DNA of 64,000 nt, taken from Antedon mediterranea (taxonomy: Eukaryota; Echinodermata; Crinoidea; Comatulida; Antedonidae). The notes under the pieces are model-generated. The model made no database searches and was not told the DNA's origin. It saw only the letters and a program-made list of their open reading frames with translations. Below are positions 21,371-36,700 of this stretch, one piece after another. Where the stretch lies: positions 19,695,001 through 19,759,000 of the forward strand of contig NC_092680.1 in the NCBI RefSeq assembly GCF_964355755.1. The letters run 5' to 3'. Position 1 is the stretch's first letter. Every line of letters begins with the position of its first letter. The position numbers and the translations under genes were made by a program.

Positions 21371-21560
21371 ATAGGCCTAGGCCCTACTACTAGGCCTAGT
21401 AGTAAGTAGGCCTAGATAGCTAACCAGTTGATAGTAGTTAGGCCGGGTAATAGGCTAGGCCTACTACTACTAAGTTAGCTATGGTTAGCCCTAAACTAAG
21501 TACTAGGGCTAGGCCTAGGCTAGCTAGCTAGCCTAGGCTAGGCCCTCTTTGACCGGGGCT
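21371..21560. repeat. CTAGG/GCCTA-rich tract 3 (just upstream of COG1)
   Basis: TATAGGCCTAGGCC, TAGGCCTAGTAG and CTAGCTAGCTAGCC words, 160 bp before the COG1 start codon. Confidence 0.7.
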
Positions 21561-21718
21561 GAGCTGATATAGCCTAACCTACTGTTTTCAAAGTTTGAGT
21601 TTTTTTAACCTAGAGAGTATTTTAATTATAGATAATGTTCTAATAATAAAGTCAAACAATATTGGTTATTGTTTGTGATTGACATTTTTATTAGCATTTG
21701 TGATAACTAAGCCAAAGG

Positions 21719-24700
21719 ATGGAGAAGATAGATACAAGTACACTTTTTGAGCAGTACACAGTTGAAGAGATTCGGCAGGTGGAACGGAACACTAGGTAAA
21801 GTATAAAAAATGTGAATTACTTTTATAGTATTTGATGAGGAGTTTAAATATAATACATCATGTCACAGCTTCTGAATGCTTCACTTTATTACCCTGGACA
21901 TTTTATGAACAAGCAATGAAACAAGCATTAGAATCGAACTCCCGATTCTGCAATCTAACATCTGGTGCCCAACGCTTACGCCACACATCCTGTAACAATT
22001 TAAATATTAAATTTTGTTTGCGCTTTTATAGGGCTGACATTGAGAAAAAGAAAGAAGATCTAAGACAAATGGTTGGTGAACGATATCGTGAACTTATTGA
22101 AGCTGCTGATACAATTACAGATATGAAGCTATGCTCAGATCAAGTATGTTATTTTGTGTTATAATCCGGTGGGGGCAGGGATGGGGTCATATGGAGAGGT
22201 GCCGCATTTATGGGGTATATTTTCTCTCTTGGCCCTTTTTCTGTTCGTCTTGGTAGTTCAAGTCCATAGTACCTTTCAGTAAAACAGGTACAGGTACAGG
22301 TACCACAAGTGACTCCTGTCTCAAAGTGGCTGGTGCACCTCCCTGTTTGGTTTGTATACAACTGGCCACCCCCAGGAAAAGTACTGTATAATTTTTAGAC
22401 TAACATTGAAAAATGTATTGCTAATTTTTAGATTGTAAAGTCAGTAAAAGATATGCAGAACTATTGTGCTACACTGCAAAGAACACATTTATCTAAGGGG
22501 ATTGGGAACTCAATTAGGCCACAGGTTAAGGACAGGTGAGATTCTAGTTCAATTTATTCAAATTTATTCAGATATGTGTTTTGATAACAATAACTGTGGC
22601 CCTCAATAGAAGCTAAATCTTGTCTCACGACGGCCCCAACAATACATAATACACACCCCAGGCTAGTGATCTGGAGATTGTGGGTTCGAGTCCCACCCGA
22701 GAATTACTTTCAAATTTTTAGTAAGTATTCTCAAATGTACTTGGTATGAAGTAGAAATTACATCAGAGTAGGGCAAAACATCTGACCACACACAAAAATG
22801 CTAAACAACAAAAAATAAAACCATAAGATACAATATTTAACATAGTGAGTTTTTACTTGGGGTACCCGAGTCTAGGACTTTCTCATCTTCTCTTCTTCTT
22901 CCATCTGGACACTATTGAGTTAAAAGTGCGATTTATAAAGTACTACTCCTCCCTTATTCGTTGTAGTATTGAGCTGAGATTTAGCATGAATATACTACAG
23001 AGACATGTCCTCAAAGCTATAGATGCAGCCATATCACGTCTCAAAGATGGTACCGTATAGCCGTATTTGGTAGCGAGGTTATTGATGTGTATGTGATGTT
23101 ACATCCGGTCTTATGACGTCATTACAGCTTCTTTTGCTGTACCCCGAGTTTTGCACATCGTGCTTGTTGAGTGTTTAAATTGTAGTAATCAACTTTTTAC
23201 AGATTTTTTTTAAGTACCTAAAGATACAGAAACATTATTTATTTTTACAGGGAGATCATTCCATAGTTTAGGTCCTATTGAGACAAAGAAAATATTTATA
23301 GTTGATTTTGTAAAAGGAACATATAAACATATTGTTATAAAATTATATTCAATACAAATAAAAGAAAATATTTAAGCTGAATTTTGAGTAAAATCTTTAT
23401 TAGTTTGATAAAATAAGAAGATAAGACTAATATTACTTGACAAAACACATGGCACATAGAAAATTTATAAATGTCATTAAACAAGAAATATCCCTGTAGA
23501 ATTAAACAAATGCAGGTTATATCTTTATATATATTTACAGGCGCATATATCATTTTATTAAACTAATAGTGCAGCATAATATTTTAACTTTTATTAAGTT
23601 TAAATTTTATAACTATAATTTGACAATAAAGCTTTCTTGTTTGTATCTTTTTTTTTTGTAGGATGTCTAAGAGTTCCTTTTATTCCGTTGCATCACAGAT
23701 TAAACTTCTTCTTGATATGCCAGAAAAGGTATGTTTCAACTTACAAACAGAATAATGATATTTTGACATGTAACTGTAAAAGCTCATTTTTCCTGACTTT
23801 CTTGATTGAAAAATTATCAACAATATTATATTTTAGAATAGTAAACTTCGGCATAGGTAGAATGATAGACGTACACCTATTTACAGTCAATAGTCAGGCT
23901 TAGCTAGGGTGTAAAGTAATAACTGTATTTTATACATTGTATTGTAATAACTGCAAAAATATACCGCAACCTCGTGTGTGGCATTCCTTGGTACATCATT
24001 GTATAATTTGGTTTGTTGGATGTTCACTAAGAACCTTACATACGTTCCTCACGCACTGTAAAAACTGTAATTTAGTTACATCCCTAAATTTACAATCCGG
24101 TATTGCACGCTATTCCAAGTTCCTTGTTTTGACGTCCAGAACAGAGGCGAAATATATTTGCGAATTTAGGCAAGAGGAAACAATTTTTGTTGATGAGGAA
24201 ACAATTTTTGTTTGTTAACAAGGAAATTAAATCATGCAAATGAAAGTTCGCAAAATAGTTGTAATTTTTAAATAGTGACAATTTATCTGAATATTAATGA
24301 ACTAGCAGTACATTATTTGATACGTATGGTATGGTTGTTAACTCGGTGTAAATATTTTTTTTCCAGATTTGGAGTGCAATAGAGAACAGGCAGCACTTGA
24401 GAGGAACCCAGCTATATTTATTAGCATGTCATATCATGAATAGTTTACAGCTAGATGCTGCCAGTCAGCAATCCACCCAACTGTTAACCTGGTTCCCAAT
24501 ACTATCACGTCAGTGGGCAGCTATTAGCCATTTTAAAGCTAGTATTTTGCAGGTTAGTACACAAATAATACGAGTATGAAACGTATTATGTGCCTAGAGG
24601 CAAACAAACTAGGGAGCCACATGTTCTTCTGGTGACAGTGTGTTTCCTGCTTTTGTGACTCCCGAGCCTGCATGCCAAATGAATAAAATAAAAATAAACA

Positions 24701-27700
24701 CACTATAAACAAGTGCCATGTTACCTGTAAAAAACGTTAACACATTGTATAATTTGGAGACATTTCAATTTGCAATATAATCGTGGTATTAAAGAATAAC
24801 ACATTTTTCGAGGCCTAAACCATTTCAAATTTAGGTGCAGAGTATTTACAGTTTTACATCCCAAACTAAAGCTTAATTTTCAGTCCACAGCGTCTGATAA
24901 TTCTGAAAATGTTTACAAAAAAGCTGGACGTCCATTAGTACTGTTCTTTATCACTATTGCAGTATTTCCGTTCTGTAGTACTTAAACTGAATGACATATG
25001 ATTCTTAATTAACCAATCAAGGAACACTAACCATTCAGCCTAACAGCTTGTTTGTAGAAAAGAAGCAGTATACAGTATATTGTAAAGAGTAACACATTTT
25101 GGGAGAAAGGTTTTTGTACTGTAATACAGACACAACACTGTGGGAATGTTTATTGTCACTAGACATGATACCATGCAGGAATCAGGTGATGATTTTGTAG
25201 CATTATAGGTATAGATTTTTCACTGGCTGCATGGTGTGTGATTTAGATTTTTCATCTTTCCGTTAAAATACACCTACATCATTTCATTGATGATCTTCAA
25301 AAGTCCTTGCTGAAATTCACTGAAAGTCATGGCATAAATAAATGGATTTATTGTTAAATTCAAAGCAAGTAAAAATAACCATATGTCATAAAAAATAAGA
25401 TCAATACAGGAACAAAAATGATCAATAACACAAATTATATAGCCTGGTGTCATTGTTATATAAAACACACATGTAACCAGCAATAGAGTTGATAACAGAT
25501 TTGTTTTTCGACTAGCATTGTTTTTCTGCTGTGGTTGTGATAATGAAGTACCAGCGACAGATCTTCTAAATATTGTCCATAAAATACGTCCGTAACAAAA
25601 AGTCATAGATGTAGTAGGTAAGAACCACTTAATAAATGATCCAATCAGCAGATAAAATGTGTCCTTTTCCCGACAGTTTTCAGTTTTGATAATATTGATA
25701 ACAACAAAGATTAATCCTGGTAGGTATTGAATTATAAAGCATGCGTAGTACAAGATATTTCTTCTTGATTTGTTCTGGTGATAGATGTAGGGATGCACAA
25801 CAGCGATGTATCGCTCAATTGTTATCACAACCAGATTGTATGAAGATGTAACTGTTATATACCAGAATGTAAGTTTTAATGTATATAATGTTTTAGAACC
25901 ATAATTGGTATTACAGGCAACAAAAACAATGAACACTATAGAACCTAGCAGATCAATGACAGACTGATGAAGTAACAACTTGATTGAAAAAGACTTCTTA
26001 AAACTTCTGTTGTAAATAAACACAAAAATGACTAACAAGTTTGCTGCGATACCAATGCTACTTACAACAGCGCCGGTGACAAAAATAGATTTTTCAAGTG
26101 TATCAGAACTATTCATACTTAGATGATACTAGAAAATATAAGTTTATCCTTTTTGTATAGAAAGTTATTCGGTTCAAATTTCCTTTCTTCTGATTTGAAT
26201 GATTAATACTTTGCTGGTTCTAATAGTTCACTTCTCAAATGGTAAAAGAACATGATGCCTGTTGAAGTCACTGTTACAGCACTGGTCTGATGTTTGTAAT
26301 CGTTTACAACAATATACAGCTTCTAGTCTACTTATGCATTGTATCAAATGTAATAAATAAATTATATTTCAATTTAATCTATTTTCATGTTATAATAAAT
26401 TATTTAGTACTAGATAGCAGGTCCAATGGACGGGCACCATGGTAAATTATGCATGTTCAACGATGATGGCGCTCTTTAACTGCATGCTTGATTGATTTTG
26501 CTAGCCGAGAAACAGCAGCGATTGTTCTAAAAAAACATAGTTTTTGTACAAATTTACCGTTCTAATTAAGACTAAGGAATGAAAAGGTGCCTCAGCACGG
26601 CGCTAGAATTGGATGCGGTATAGGAGGAGATAGATTTTGGCTTAGTGTTATTATAAATAGAAGATATAGAAATAGAAGATATTAATTGAATACATTTTAT
26701 TCATTATACAATAATGACCTATGACCTCTATAGTCTCTATAAGTGTTACACAAAGGTCAATAATTATTTTTCACTAAAATAAAGTTGAAATGAACAAATA
26801 CTTAAGTAACATAAAACTTGATGAATTATGCGATTTATTATGATACAATAAAATAAATGGTAAACAAATATAGCAGAATATTAGGCCTATTGAAAATTAA
26901 ACATTTGTATATTTCAAACTAACCTGCCCAAATATAATAGTAAATTGTCAAAGTATAATAAATGGTAAAAACATAAATTTAAAAGTGACAATATGTTACG
27001 TTACATCTTATGTAAAACTAGTAAGATCATAGTTATTATACACCTAAGTATCAACAATTAGTGTTTTTCAATTTCAATATTTGCTTATGTTATGTCATGG
27101 AGTAAAGAATATTCCTTACTCCATGGTTATGTGAGACATCTTTATGCTTCAGATTATTGTTTTTGGTTGTTATCACCGGTTAGTTTCTTTCCTTCAAATT
27201 AATTTGCAATACAGTGAATGATCTTCAAAAATCCCTGCTGAAATTCAGTGAAAGCCATGGCGTAAATAAATGGATTTATTGTTAAATTCAAAGCAAGTAA
27301 TAGATCAAATGTTTCATGAATGATGGGATCAATACAGGAACAAAAATGATTAACAACACAACTTATGTAGCCTGGTGTCATTGTTATATAAAACACACAT
27401 GTAACCAGCAATAGAGTTGATAACAGATTTGTATTTCGACTAGAATTGTTTTTCTGCTGTGGTTGTGATGAAGCACCAATTTCTGGTTTACTAAATATTG
27501 TCCATAGAATACGTCCGTAACAGTATGTCATAGTTGTCGTAGGTAGGAACCAGCCAATAAAGGATCCAACCAGTAAAGAAAATGTGTTAACTTCACGACA
27601 GTTTTTAGGAACTTTTTCCATCATAATAATATCGATAATAACAGCAATCAATCCTGGTAGGTATGGAATTATAAAGCATGTGTAGTACAAGATTTTTCTT

Positions 27701-30700
27701 CTTGATTTGTTTTGGTGATAGATGTAGGGATGCACAACAGCGATATATCGCTCAATTGTTATCACAACCAGATTGCATGAAGATGTAACTGTTATATACC
27801 AGAATGTAAGTTTTAATATATAGAATGTTTTAGAACCATAATTAGGATTACAGGCAACAAAAACAATGAATGCAATAGAACCTACCAGATCAATGAAAGA
27901 CTGATGAAGTAACAACTTGATTGAAAAAGACTTCTTAAAACTTCCGTTGTAAAGAAACACAAAAATGACTAACAAGTTAGCAACGATACCAATACTACTT
28001 ACAACAGCGCCAGTGACAATAATAGATATATCAAATCCTACTGATGAGTTGGTATCAGAACGATTCATACTTAGATGATACTAGAAAATTTAAGTTTATC
28101 TTTTTTGTATTGAAAAGTATTCGGTTCAAATTTCCTTTCTTCTGATGTGAATGATTAATACTTTGCTGGTTCTAATAGTTCACTTCTCAAATAGTAAAAG
28201 AACATGATGCTTGTTGAAATCATTGTTACAGCACTGGTCTGTTGTTTGTAATTGTTTGACAACAATATACAGTTTCTTGTCTATTTGTGCCTTGTATCAA
28301 ATGTAATAAATAAATTATATTTCAATTTAATCTATTTTCATTAAATACTAAATAATTTAGTATATTAATTGAATACATTTTAATTATTTAATGTTACAAA
28401 GGTTATTTTAATACACTATCTATATGGTGTGCAAATTATACAACTTTATGATGTTTCCATGGTTACGAAAATAGATCATTACCACTAGGTAGCCTGCACA
28501 TGAGTATGAATTATAGCATTTATGAATAGGGTAGTACTTATTTTTAGGTCGTTTTTCAATTTAGTTTGTTCCTATTGCTCTTGATGCATTCAGGACATGT
28601 CAGGTTTGAGTTAGCTGCTGGCTTGAGGTTTAAATTTATTTTGGTTTTGAGAAATTTGTGATTGATTTCAGTTGCAATGTACCATATATATTTCAGCTGT
28701 AATGTACCATATTTCATTCAACGAGTATTAAATTAAAGAAGATTATTTTTTTTGTCAAAAATCTTGATCTCATTTAAAATAATCAAACTCTGTTACTGGG
28801 GGATTTATAGATTGTTTTATTTTGATTAAAATGCACATAGACCTATTTCATAAAGTGATTAATATCAACATTCAAACGACTTTAACATATTGTTAACATT
28901 TAATGACCTGTGACCTCTATAGTCTTTATCAATTTTACGCAAAGTTCAATAATTATTTTTCACTGAAAGTTGAAACGAACAAATAATTGATGTAACATAA
29001 AACTTGATGAATTATGCGATTTATTATGATACAATAAAATAAATGATAAACAAATATAGCAGAATATTAGGCCTACATTGAAAATTGGACATTTGTATCA
29101 AACAAACCTGCCCAAATATGTTAGTAAATTGTCAGAGTATAATAAATGGTAAAAACATAACTTTAAAAGTGACAATATGTTACGTTACATCTTATGTAAA
29201 ACTAGTAAGATCATAGTTATTATACACCTAAGTATCAACAATTAGTGTTTTTCAATCTCAATAGTTGTTTATGTGAAACATGACATATTTAATGTTATTG
29301 TTTTTGGTTGTTATCACTGGTTGATTCCTCTTCTTCAAATTAATTTGCAATACAGTGAATGATCTTAAAAAATCCTTGCTGAAATTCAGTGAAAGCCATG
29401 GCATAAATAAATGGATTTATTGTTAAATTCAAAGCAAGTAATAGATCAAATGTTTCATGAATGATGGGATCAATACATAAACAGAAATGATTAACAACAC
29501 AACTTATGTAGCCTGGTGTCATTGTTATATAAAACACACATGTAACCAGCAGTAGAGTTGATAACAGATTTGTTTTTCGACTAGCATTGTTTTTCTGCTG
29601 TGGTTGTGATGATGAAGTAATGGTATGATTACTATACATATCAATCAATGAACGTGTTGGAATGTTTTACGATCTTGTTGATGCGGCTGTCAGGGACCTT
29701 GTCCCCACCATTAAAATTCGCAAAAAAAGTCCTAAATGGTTTGATGCCGAGCTTGTGAAAGCCTTAAAATCTAAAGAACATTACCATCGTATATGGAAAC
29801 AATTTCCATCCATCATTTCACGTCAAAACTTCTGTGTTGCCAGAACTAATTTCAAAAAATTATCAAATTGTAAATATAAGGCTTACCTGAAATGCATCTC
29901 CTCTGACCTTGTTGCAAGTCCTAAGCGATTTTGGACTTGGATCAAGTGTAAACGAAAAACTACATCTAATGCCATTAGTATCTCTGATGGGGTTAAGGTT
30001 GCTGACAGCCCGCAAGCAAAAGCCACACTTTTTAACAACTTTTTTGTTTCAGCTTTCTCGGACTCCAGGGATACCCCTATTGCCGAGCATTTAGATCTGC
30101 CTGAACTCAACGTCGATGTCCTCAATAACATCAGTATTTATCAAGATAATGTCGAATACCTCCTAAGGTCAGTCAGTGTGGATAAGGCAGTTGGCAATGA
30201 TCCTATCAGTAATCATACTCTTAAACTTTGCTCTTCTACCTTATCTTTACCCATTACCAATATTTTTAAACATTCAATTTCATCTGGCACTTTCCCTGAC
30301 CAGTGGAAGACTGCAAACGTTGTCCCCATACATAAAAATGGTTCAAAAGCTAAAGTCCAAAATTATAGACCCATCTCCCTCCTTCCCACTATCTCCAAAA
30401 TTCTTGAAAGGGTTATCAACACTCAACTTTTATGTCATGTTTCGCCCATTATTTCCCAAGATCAACATGGCTTCATGCCCGGTAGATCTTGTGAAACAAA
30501 CCTTGCTACTCTTCTGTCTACCGTGTATGAAGCCATCGAAACTAAAAAGCAATGTGACATAATCTACACCGACTTTAGTAAAGCTTTTGATAAATTGTCC
30601 CACAACCTATTATTATTAAAACTTCATCAGTTTGGCATCAATGGTACTTTATTTTCATGGTTTAAAAGTTATCTTGGCGGTAGGATGCAGAGAGTTGTAA

Positions 30701-33700
30701 TTGATGGTGCCACTTCCAATTCTCTCCCAGTCATCTCAGGCGTGCCTCAAGGTTCCATTCTTGCCCCCCTGCTGTTCAATATATTTGTTAATGAAATACC
30801 AAATCTCTTTCAAAATTCCAACTGTCTTATGTTCGCTGACGACCTCAAGATTTACAAAATTATTACCACTACTGAGGACTCCGTTGCACTTCAGGCAGAT
30901 CTGGAAAGACTCGGTACGTGGGTTTCCGACTGGAAAATGTCCCTGAAGTCCGAGAAATGCAAAGTCCTGTCTTGCTCTCTTAAGAAAAAACCTATTATTT
31001 TCGCTTACTCAGTTCAAGAAGAAGTCCTTGAAAGTGTAAACTCTTACCGGGACCTCGGCATTTTCATCGACCGTAAACTGACATTTATTTCACACGTTGA
31101 TCATGTTGTCAGAAAGGCCAATAGGCTGCTTGGGCTGATGTGGCGCAATTGCAAACATTTTTCTCCATACACCAAACGTGCGCTTTATCTTTCCCTCGTC
31201 CAACCATCTTTTAATTTCTGTTCAATTATTTACAATTCACTCTCTGCTTCTCAAGCCTCCAGAATTGATCGGACCCATAACAAGTTCTTGCGCTTTGTCG
31301 GCCCAGCAGCCAACCTGCCTCCTATTGTTTCCCCGACATCTAGGAGAGCAAGACAGGACTTGCACTTCCTGTATAAATGTCTTACTTCTAAGTTTGATTG
31401 TGATCTTGTTTCGTTGTTTTATTTTAATGTTCCTGTTCGTAATCTTCGTAGTAAACCCTTTCTTCATGTTAAATTTTCTCGTGTCAATGTTTGTAAAAAT
31501 GGTATTTTCTGTAGACTCTCGTCATTGTACAATTCTTGTATTTTAAAAAATAATTCTTTAGATATTTTTAACTGTAATTTTTCTCAATTTAAATGTATTA
31601 TTAATGAAATTATTTAAATTTTCTTTTTCATTTGTATATATTTATATTGGTTCATATTTTATAGTTTAGCTTTTATTTTCAACCTGTTATTGGTGTTTTA
31701 CACTGTTGGTTTGATATAAAGAAATAAAGTACCAGCGACAGATCTTCTAAATATCATCCATAATATACGTCCATAACAGTATGTCATAGTTGTGATGGGT
31801 AGGAACCAGCCAAGAAATGATCCAATCAGTAGAGAAAATGTGTCCTTTTCCCGACAGTTCTTAGGAATATTTTCAGTCTTAATAACATTGATAACAACCG
31901 CGATCAATCCTGGTAGGTATTGAATTATAAAGCATGCGTAGTACAAGATATTTCTTCTTGATTTGTTTTGGTGATAGATGTAGGGATGCACAACAGCGAT
32001 GTATCGCTCAATTGTTATCACAACCAGATTGTATGAAGATGTAACTGATATATACCAGAATGTAAGTTTTAATATATAGAATGTTTTAGAACCATAATTA
32101 GGATTACAGGCAACATAAACAATGAATGTTATAGAACCTACCAGATCAATGAAAGACTGATGAAGTAACAACTTGATTGAAAAAGACTTCTTAAAACTTC
32201 TGTTGTAAACAAACACAAAAATGACTAACAAGTTTGCTGCGATACCAATACTACTTACAACAGCGCCGGTGAAAATAATAGATTTATCAAGTCCTATAAA
32301 TAAGTTGGTATCAGAACGATTCATACTTAGATGATACTAGAAAATTTAAGTTTATCTTTTTTGTATTGAAAAGTATTCGGTTCAAATTTCCTTTCTTCTG
32401 ATTTGATTGATTAATACTTTGCTGGTTCTAATAGTTCACTTCTCAAATAGTAAAAGAACATGATGCTTGTTGAAATCACTGTTACAGCACTGGTCTGTTG
32501 GTTGTAATTGTTTGACAAAAATATACAGCTTCTTGTCTATTTGTGCCTTGTATCAAATGTAATAAATAAATTATATTTCAATTTAATCTATTTTCATTAA
32601 ATAATAAATAATTTAGTATATTAATTGAATACATTGTAATTATTTAATGTTACAAAGGTTATTTTAATACATAATATCTATATGGTGTGCAAATTATACA
32701 ACTTTATGATGTTTCCATGGTTACAAAAATAGATCATTACCACTAGGTAGCCTGCATACGAGTATGAATTATAGCATTTATGAATAGAGTAGTACTTATT
32801 TTTAGGTCGTTTTTCAATTTAGTTTGTTCCTATTGCTCTTGATGCATTCAGGACATGTCAGGTTTGAGTTAGCTGCTGGCTTGAGGTTTAAATTTATTTT
32901 GGTTTTGAGAAATTTGTGATTGATTTCAGTTGCAATGTACCATATATATTTCAGCTGTAATGTACCATATTTCATTCAACGAGCATTAAATTAAAGAAGA
33001 TCTCATTTAAAATAATCAAACTCTGTTACTGGGGGATTTATAGATTGTTTTATTTTGATTAAAATGCACATAGACCTATTTCATAAAGTGATTAATATCA
33101 ACATTCAAACGACTTTAACATATTGTTAACATTTAATGACCTGTGACCTCTATAGTCTTTATCAATTTTACGCAAAGTTCAATAATTATTTTTCACTGAA
33201 AGTTGAAACGAACAAATAATTGATGTAACATAAAACTTGATGAATTATGCGATTTATTATGATACAATAAAATAAAGGATAAACAAATATAGCAGAATAT
33301 TAGGCCTACATTGAAAATTGGACATTTGTATCAAACAAATATAGTAGTAAATTGTCAGAGTATAATAAATGGGAAAAACATAACTTTAAAAGTGACAATA
33401 TGTTACGTTACATGTTATGTAAAACTAGTAAGATCATAGTTATTATACACCTAAGTATCAACAATTAGTGTTTTTCAATCTCAATAGTTGTTTATGTGAA
33501 ACATGACATCTTTAATGTTATTGTTTTTGGTTGTTATCACTGGTTGGTTCCTCTTCTTCAAATTAATTTGCAATACAGTGAATGATCTTCAAAAATCCTT
33601 GCTGAAATTCACTGAAAACCATGGCGTAAATAAATGGATTGATTGTTAAATTCAAACAAAGCAATATATTAAAAATGTTAAGAATAATAGGATCAATACA

Positions 33701-36700
33701 GGAACACAAGTGTTGAACAACACAATTTAAGTAGCCTGGTGTTATTGTTACATAAAACACAGTGGTAACCATCAATAGAGTTGATAAAAGATTTGTATTT
33801 CGACCAGCTTTGTTTCTCTGCTGCTGTTGTAATGATGAAGTACCAGCTACAGACCTTCTAAATATTGTCCATAGAATACGTCCGTAACAGTATGTCATAG
33901 CTGTGATAGGTAGGAACCAGCCAATAAATGAAGCGATCAGTATAGAAATTATGTCGTTTTTATGACAGTTAATAATGCTTTCAGTCTTAATATAGACAAC
34001 AATATGGATCAATCCTGGTAGGTATGGAATTATAAAGCATGCATAGTACAAGATATTTCTTCTTGATTTGTTCTGGTGATAGATGTAGGGATGCACAACA
34101 GCAATGTATCGCTCAATTGTTATCACAACCAGATTGTATGAAGATGTAATGATAATATACCAGCATATAATTTCTACTATAAAGGACGTTTCTGAACCAT
34201 AATTAGGATTAAAAGCAGCAAAAACAATGAACACTATAGAACCTACCAGATCAATGAAAGACTGATGAAGTAACAACTTGATTGAAAAAGACTTCTTAAA
34301 ACTTCTGTTGTAAACAAACACAAAAATGACTAACAAGTTTGACAAGATACCAATACTCCTTAAAACAGCGCCAATGACAATAATAGATTTATCAAGTTCT
34401 ATAAATGATGAATTGGTATCAGAACTATTCATACTTAGATGATACTAGAAAATATAAGTTTATCCTTTTTGTATAGAAAGTTATTCGGTTCAAATTTCCT
34501 TTCTTCTGATTTGAATGATTAATACTTTGCTGGTTCTAATAGTTTACTTCTCAAATAGTAAAAGAACATGATACCTGTTGAAATCACTGTTACAGCACTG
34601 GTCTGATGTTTGTAATCGTTTACAACAATATACAGCTTCTAGTCTACTTATGCATTGTATCAAATGTAATAAATAAATTATATTTCAATTTAATCTATTT
34701 TCATGTTATAATAAATTATTTAGTACTAGAAAGCAGGTCCAATGGACGGGCACCATGGTAAATTATGCATGTTCAACGATGATGGCGCTCTTTAACTGCA
34801 TGCTTGATTGATTTTGCTAGCCGAGAAACAGCAGGGATTGTTCTAAAAAAACATAGTTTTTGTACAAATTTACCGTTCTAATTAAGACTAAAGGGGAATG
34901 AAAAGGTGCCTCAGCACGGTGCTAGAATTGGATGCGGTTTAGGAGGAGATAGATTTTGGCTTAGTGCTATTATAAATAGAAGATATAGAAATAGAAGATA
35001 TTAATTGAATACATTTTATTCATTATACAATAATGACCTATGACCTCTATAGTCTCTATAAGTGTTACACAAAGGTCAATCATTATTTTTCACTAAAATA
35101 AAGTTGAAATGAACAAATACTTAAGTAACATAAAACTTGATGAATTATGCGATTTATTATGATACAATAAAATAAATGGTAAACAAATATAGCAGAATAT
35201 TAGGCCTATTGAAAATTAAACATTTGTATATTTCAAACTAACCTGCCCAAATATGTTAGTAAATTTTCAAAGTATAATAAATGGTAAAAACATAAATTTA
35301 AAAGTGACAATATGTTACGTTACATGTTATGTAAAACTAGTAAGATCATAGTTATTATACACCTAAGTATCAACAATTAGTGTTTTTCAATTTCAATATT
35401 TGCTTATGTTATGTGAGACATCTTTATGCTTCAGATTATTGTTTTTGGTTGTTATCACCGGTTAGTTTCTTTCCTTCAAATTAATTTGCAATACAGTGAA
35501 TGATCTTCAAAAATCCTTGCTGAAATTCAGTGAAAGCCATGGCGTAAATAAATGGATTTATTGTTAAATTCAAAGCAAGTAACAGATCAAATGTTTCATG
35601 AATGATGGGATCAATACAGGAACAAAAATGATCAACAACCCAACTTGAGTAACCTGGTGTTATTGTTATATAAAACACACATGTAACCAGCAGTAGAGTT
35701 GATAACAGATTTGCTTTTCGACTAGCATTGTTTTTCTGCTGTGGTTGTGATGAAGCACCAATTTCTGGTTTTCTAAATATTGTCCATAGAATACGTCCGT
35801 AACAATATGTCATAGATGTAGTAGGTAGGAACCAGCCAATAAAGGATCCAACCAGTAAAGAAAATGTGTTAACTTCATGACAGTTTTTAGGAACTTTTTC
35901 CATCATAATAATATCGATAATAACAGCAATCAATCCTGGTAGGTATGGAATTATAAAGCATGCGTAGTACAAGATATTTCTTCTTGATTTGTTCTGGTGA
36001 TAGATGTAGGGATGCACAACAGCGATGTATCGCTCAATTGTTATCACAACCAGATTGTATGAAGATGTAACTAATATATACCAGAATATAATGTCTAATA
36101 TAAAGGACGCTTCTGAACAATAATATGGATTACAGGCAACAAAAACAATTAACGTTATAGAACCTAGCAGATCAATGACAGACTGATGAAGTAACAACTT
36201 GATTGAAAAAGACTTCTTAAAACTTCTGTTATAAACAAACACAAAAATGACTAACAAGTTTGCGGCGATACCAATACTACTTACAACAGCGCCGGTGACA
36301 ATGATAGATTTATCAAGTGTATCAGAACTATTCATACTTAGATGATACTAGAAAATATAAGTTTATCCTTTTTGTATAGAAAGTTATTCGGTTCAAATTT
36401 CCTTTCTTCTGATTTGAATGATTAATACTTTGCTGGTTCTAATAGTTCACTTCTCAAATAGTAAAAGAACATGATACCTGTTGAAATCACTGTTACAGCA
36501 CTGGTCTGATGTTTGTAATCGTTTACAACAATATACAGCTTCTAGTCTACTTATGCATTGTATCAAATGTAATAAATAAATTATATTTCAATTTAATCTA
36601 TTTTCATTAAATGATAAATAATTTAGTATATTAAGTGAATAAATTGTAATTATTTAATGTTACAAAGGTTATTTTAATACACAATATCTATATGGTGTGC

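Larger units (their letters stand above)
29340..32324 (-). pseudogene. Class A GPCR, array copy 3, split by a LINE insertion
   Basis: The 5' half lies at about 31732-32324 (start MNRSDTN through TM5 to RRSVAGT) and the 3' half at 29340-29614 (from SSQPQQKNN through TM6 and NPFIY to IIHCIAN). A plus-strand retroelement at 29620-31726 separates them within intracellular loop 3. Both halves otherwise lack stops, so the break looks recent. Each half is read by a short open frame that runs into element sequence; neither can give a full seven-TM receptor. Confidence 0.9.

Noticed and set aside
22655-22710. Possible functional tRNA gene
   Set aside because: Only a B-box half with no matching acceptor stem; the same block occurs inverted at 38870 as part of a SINE.
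30176-30562. 128-codon plus frame and other frames within 29883-31546
   Set aside because: Shadows of the reverse transcriptase frame.
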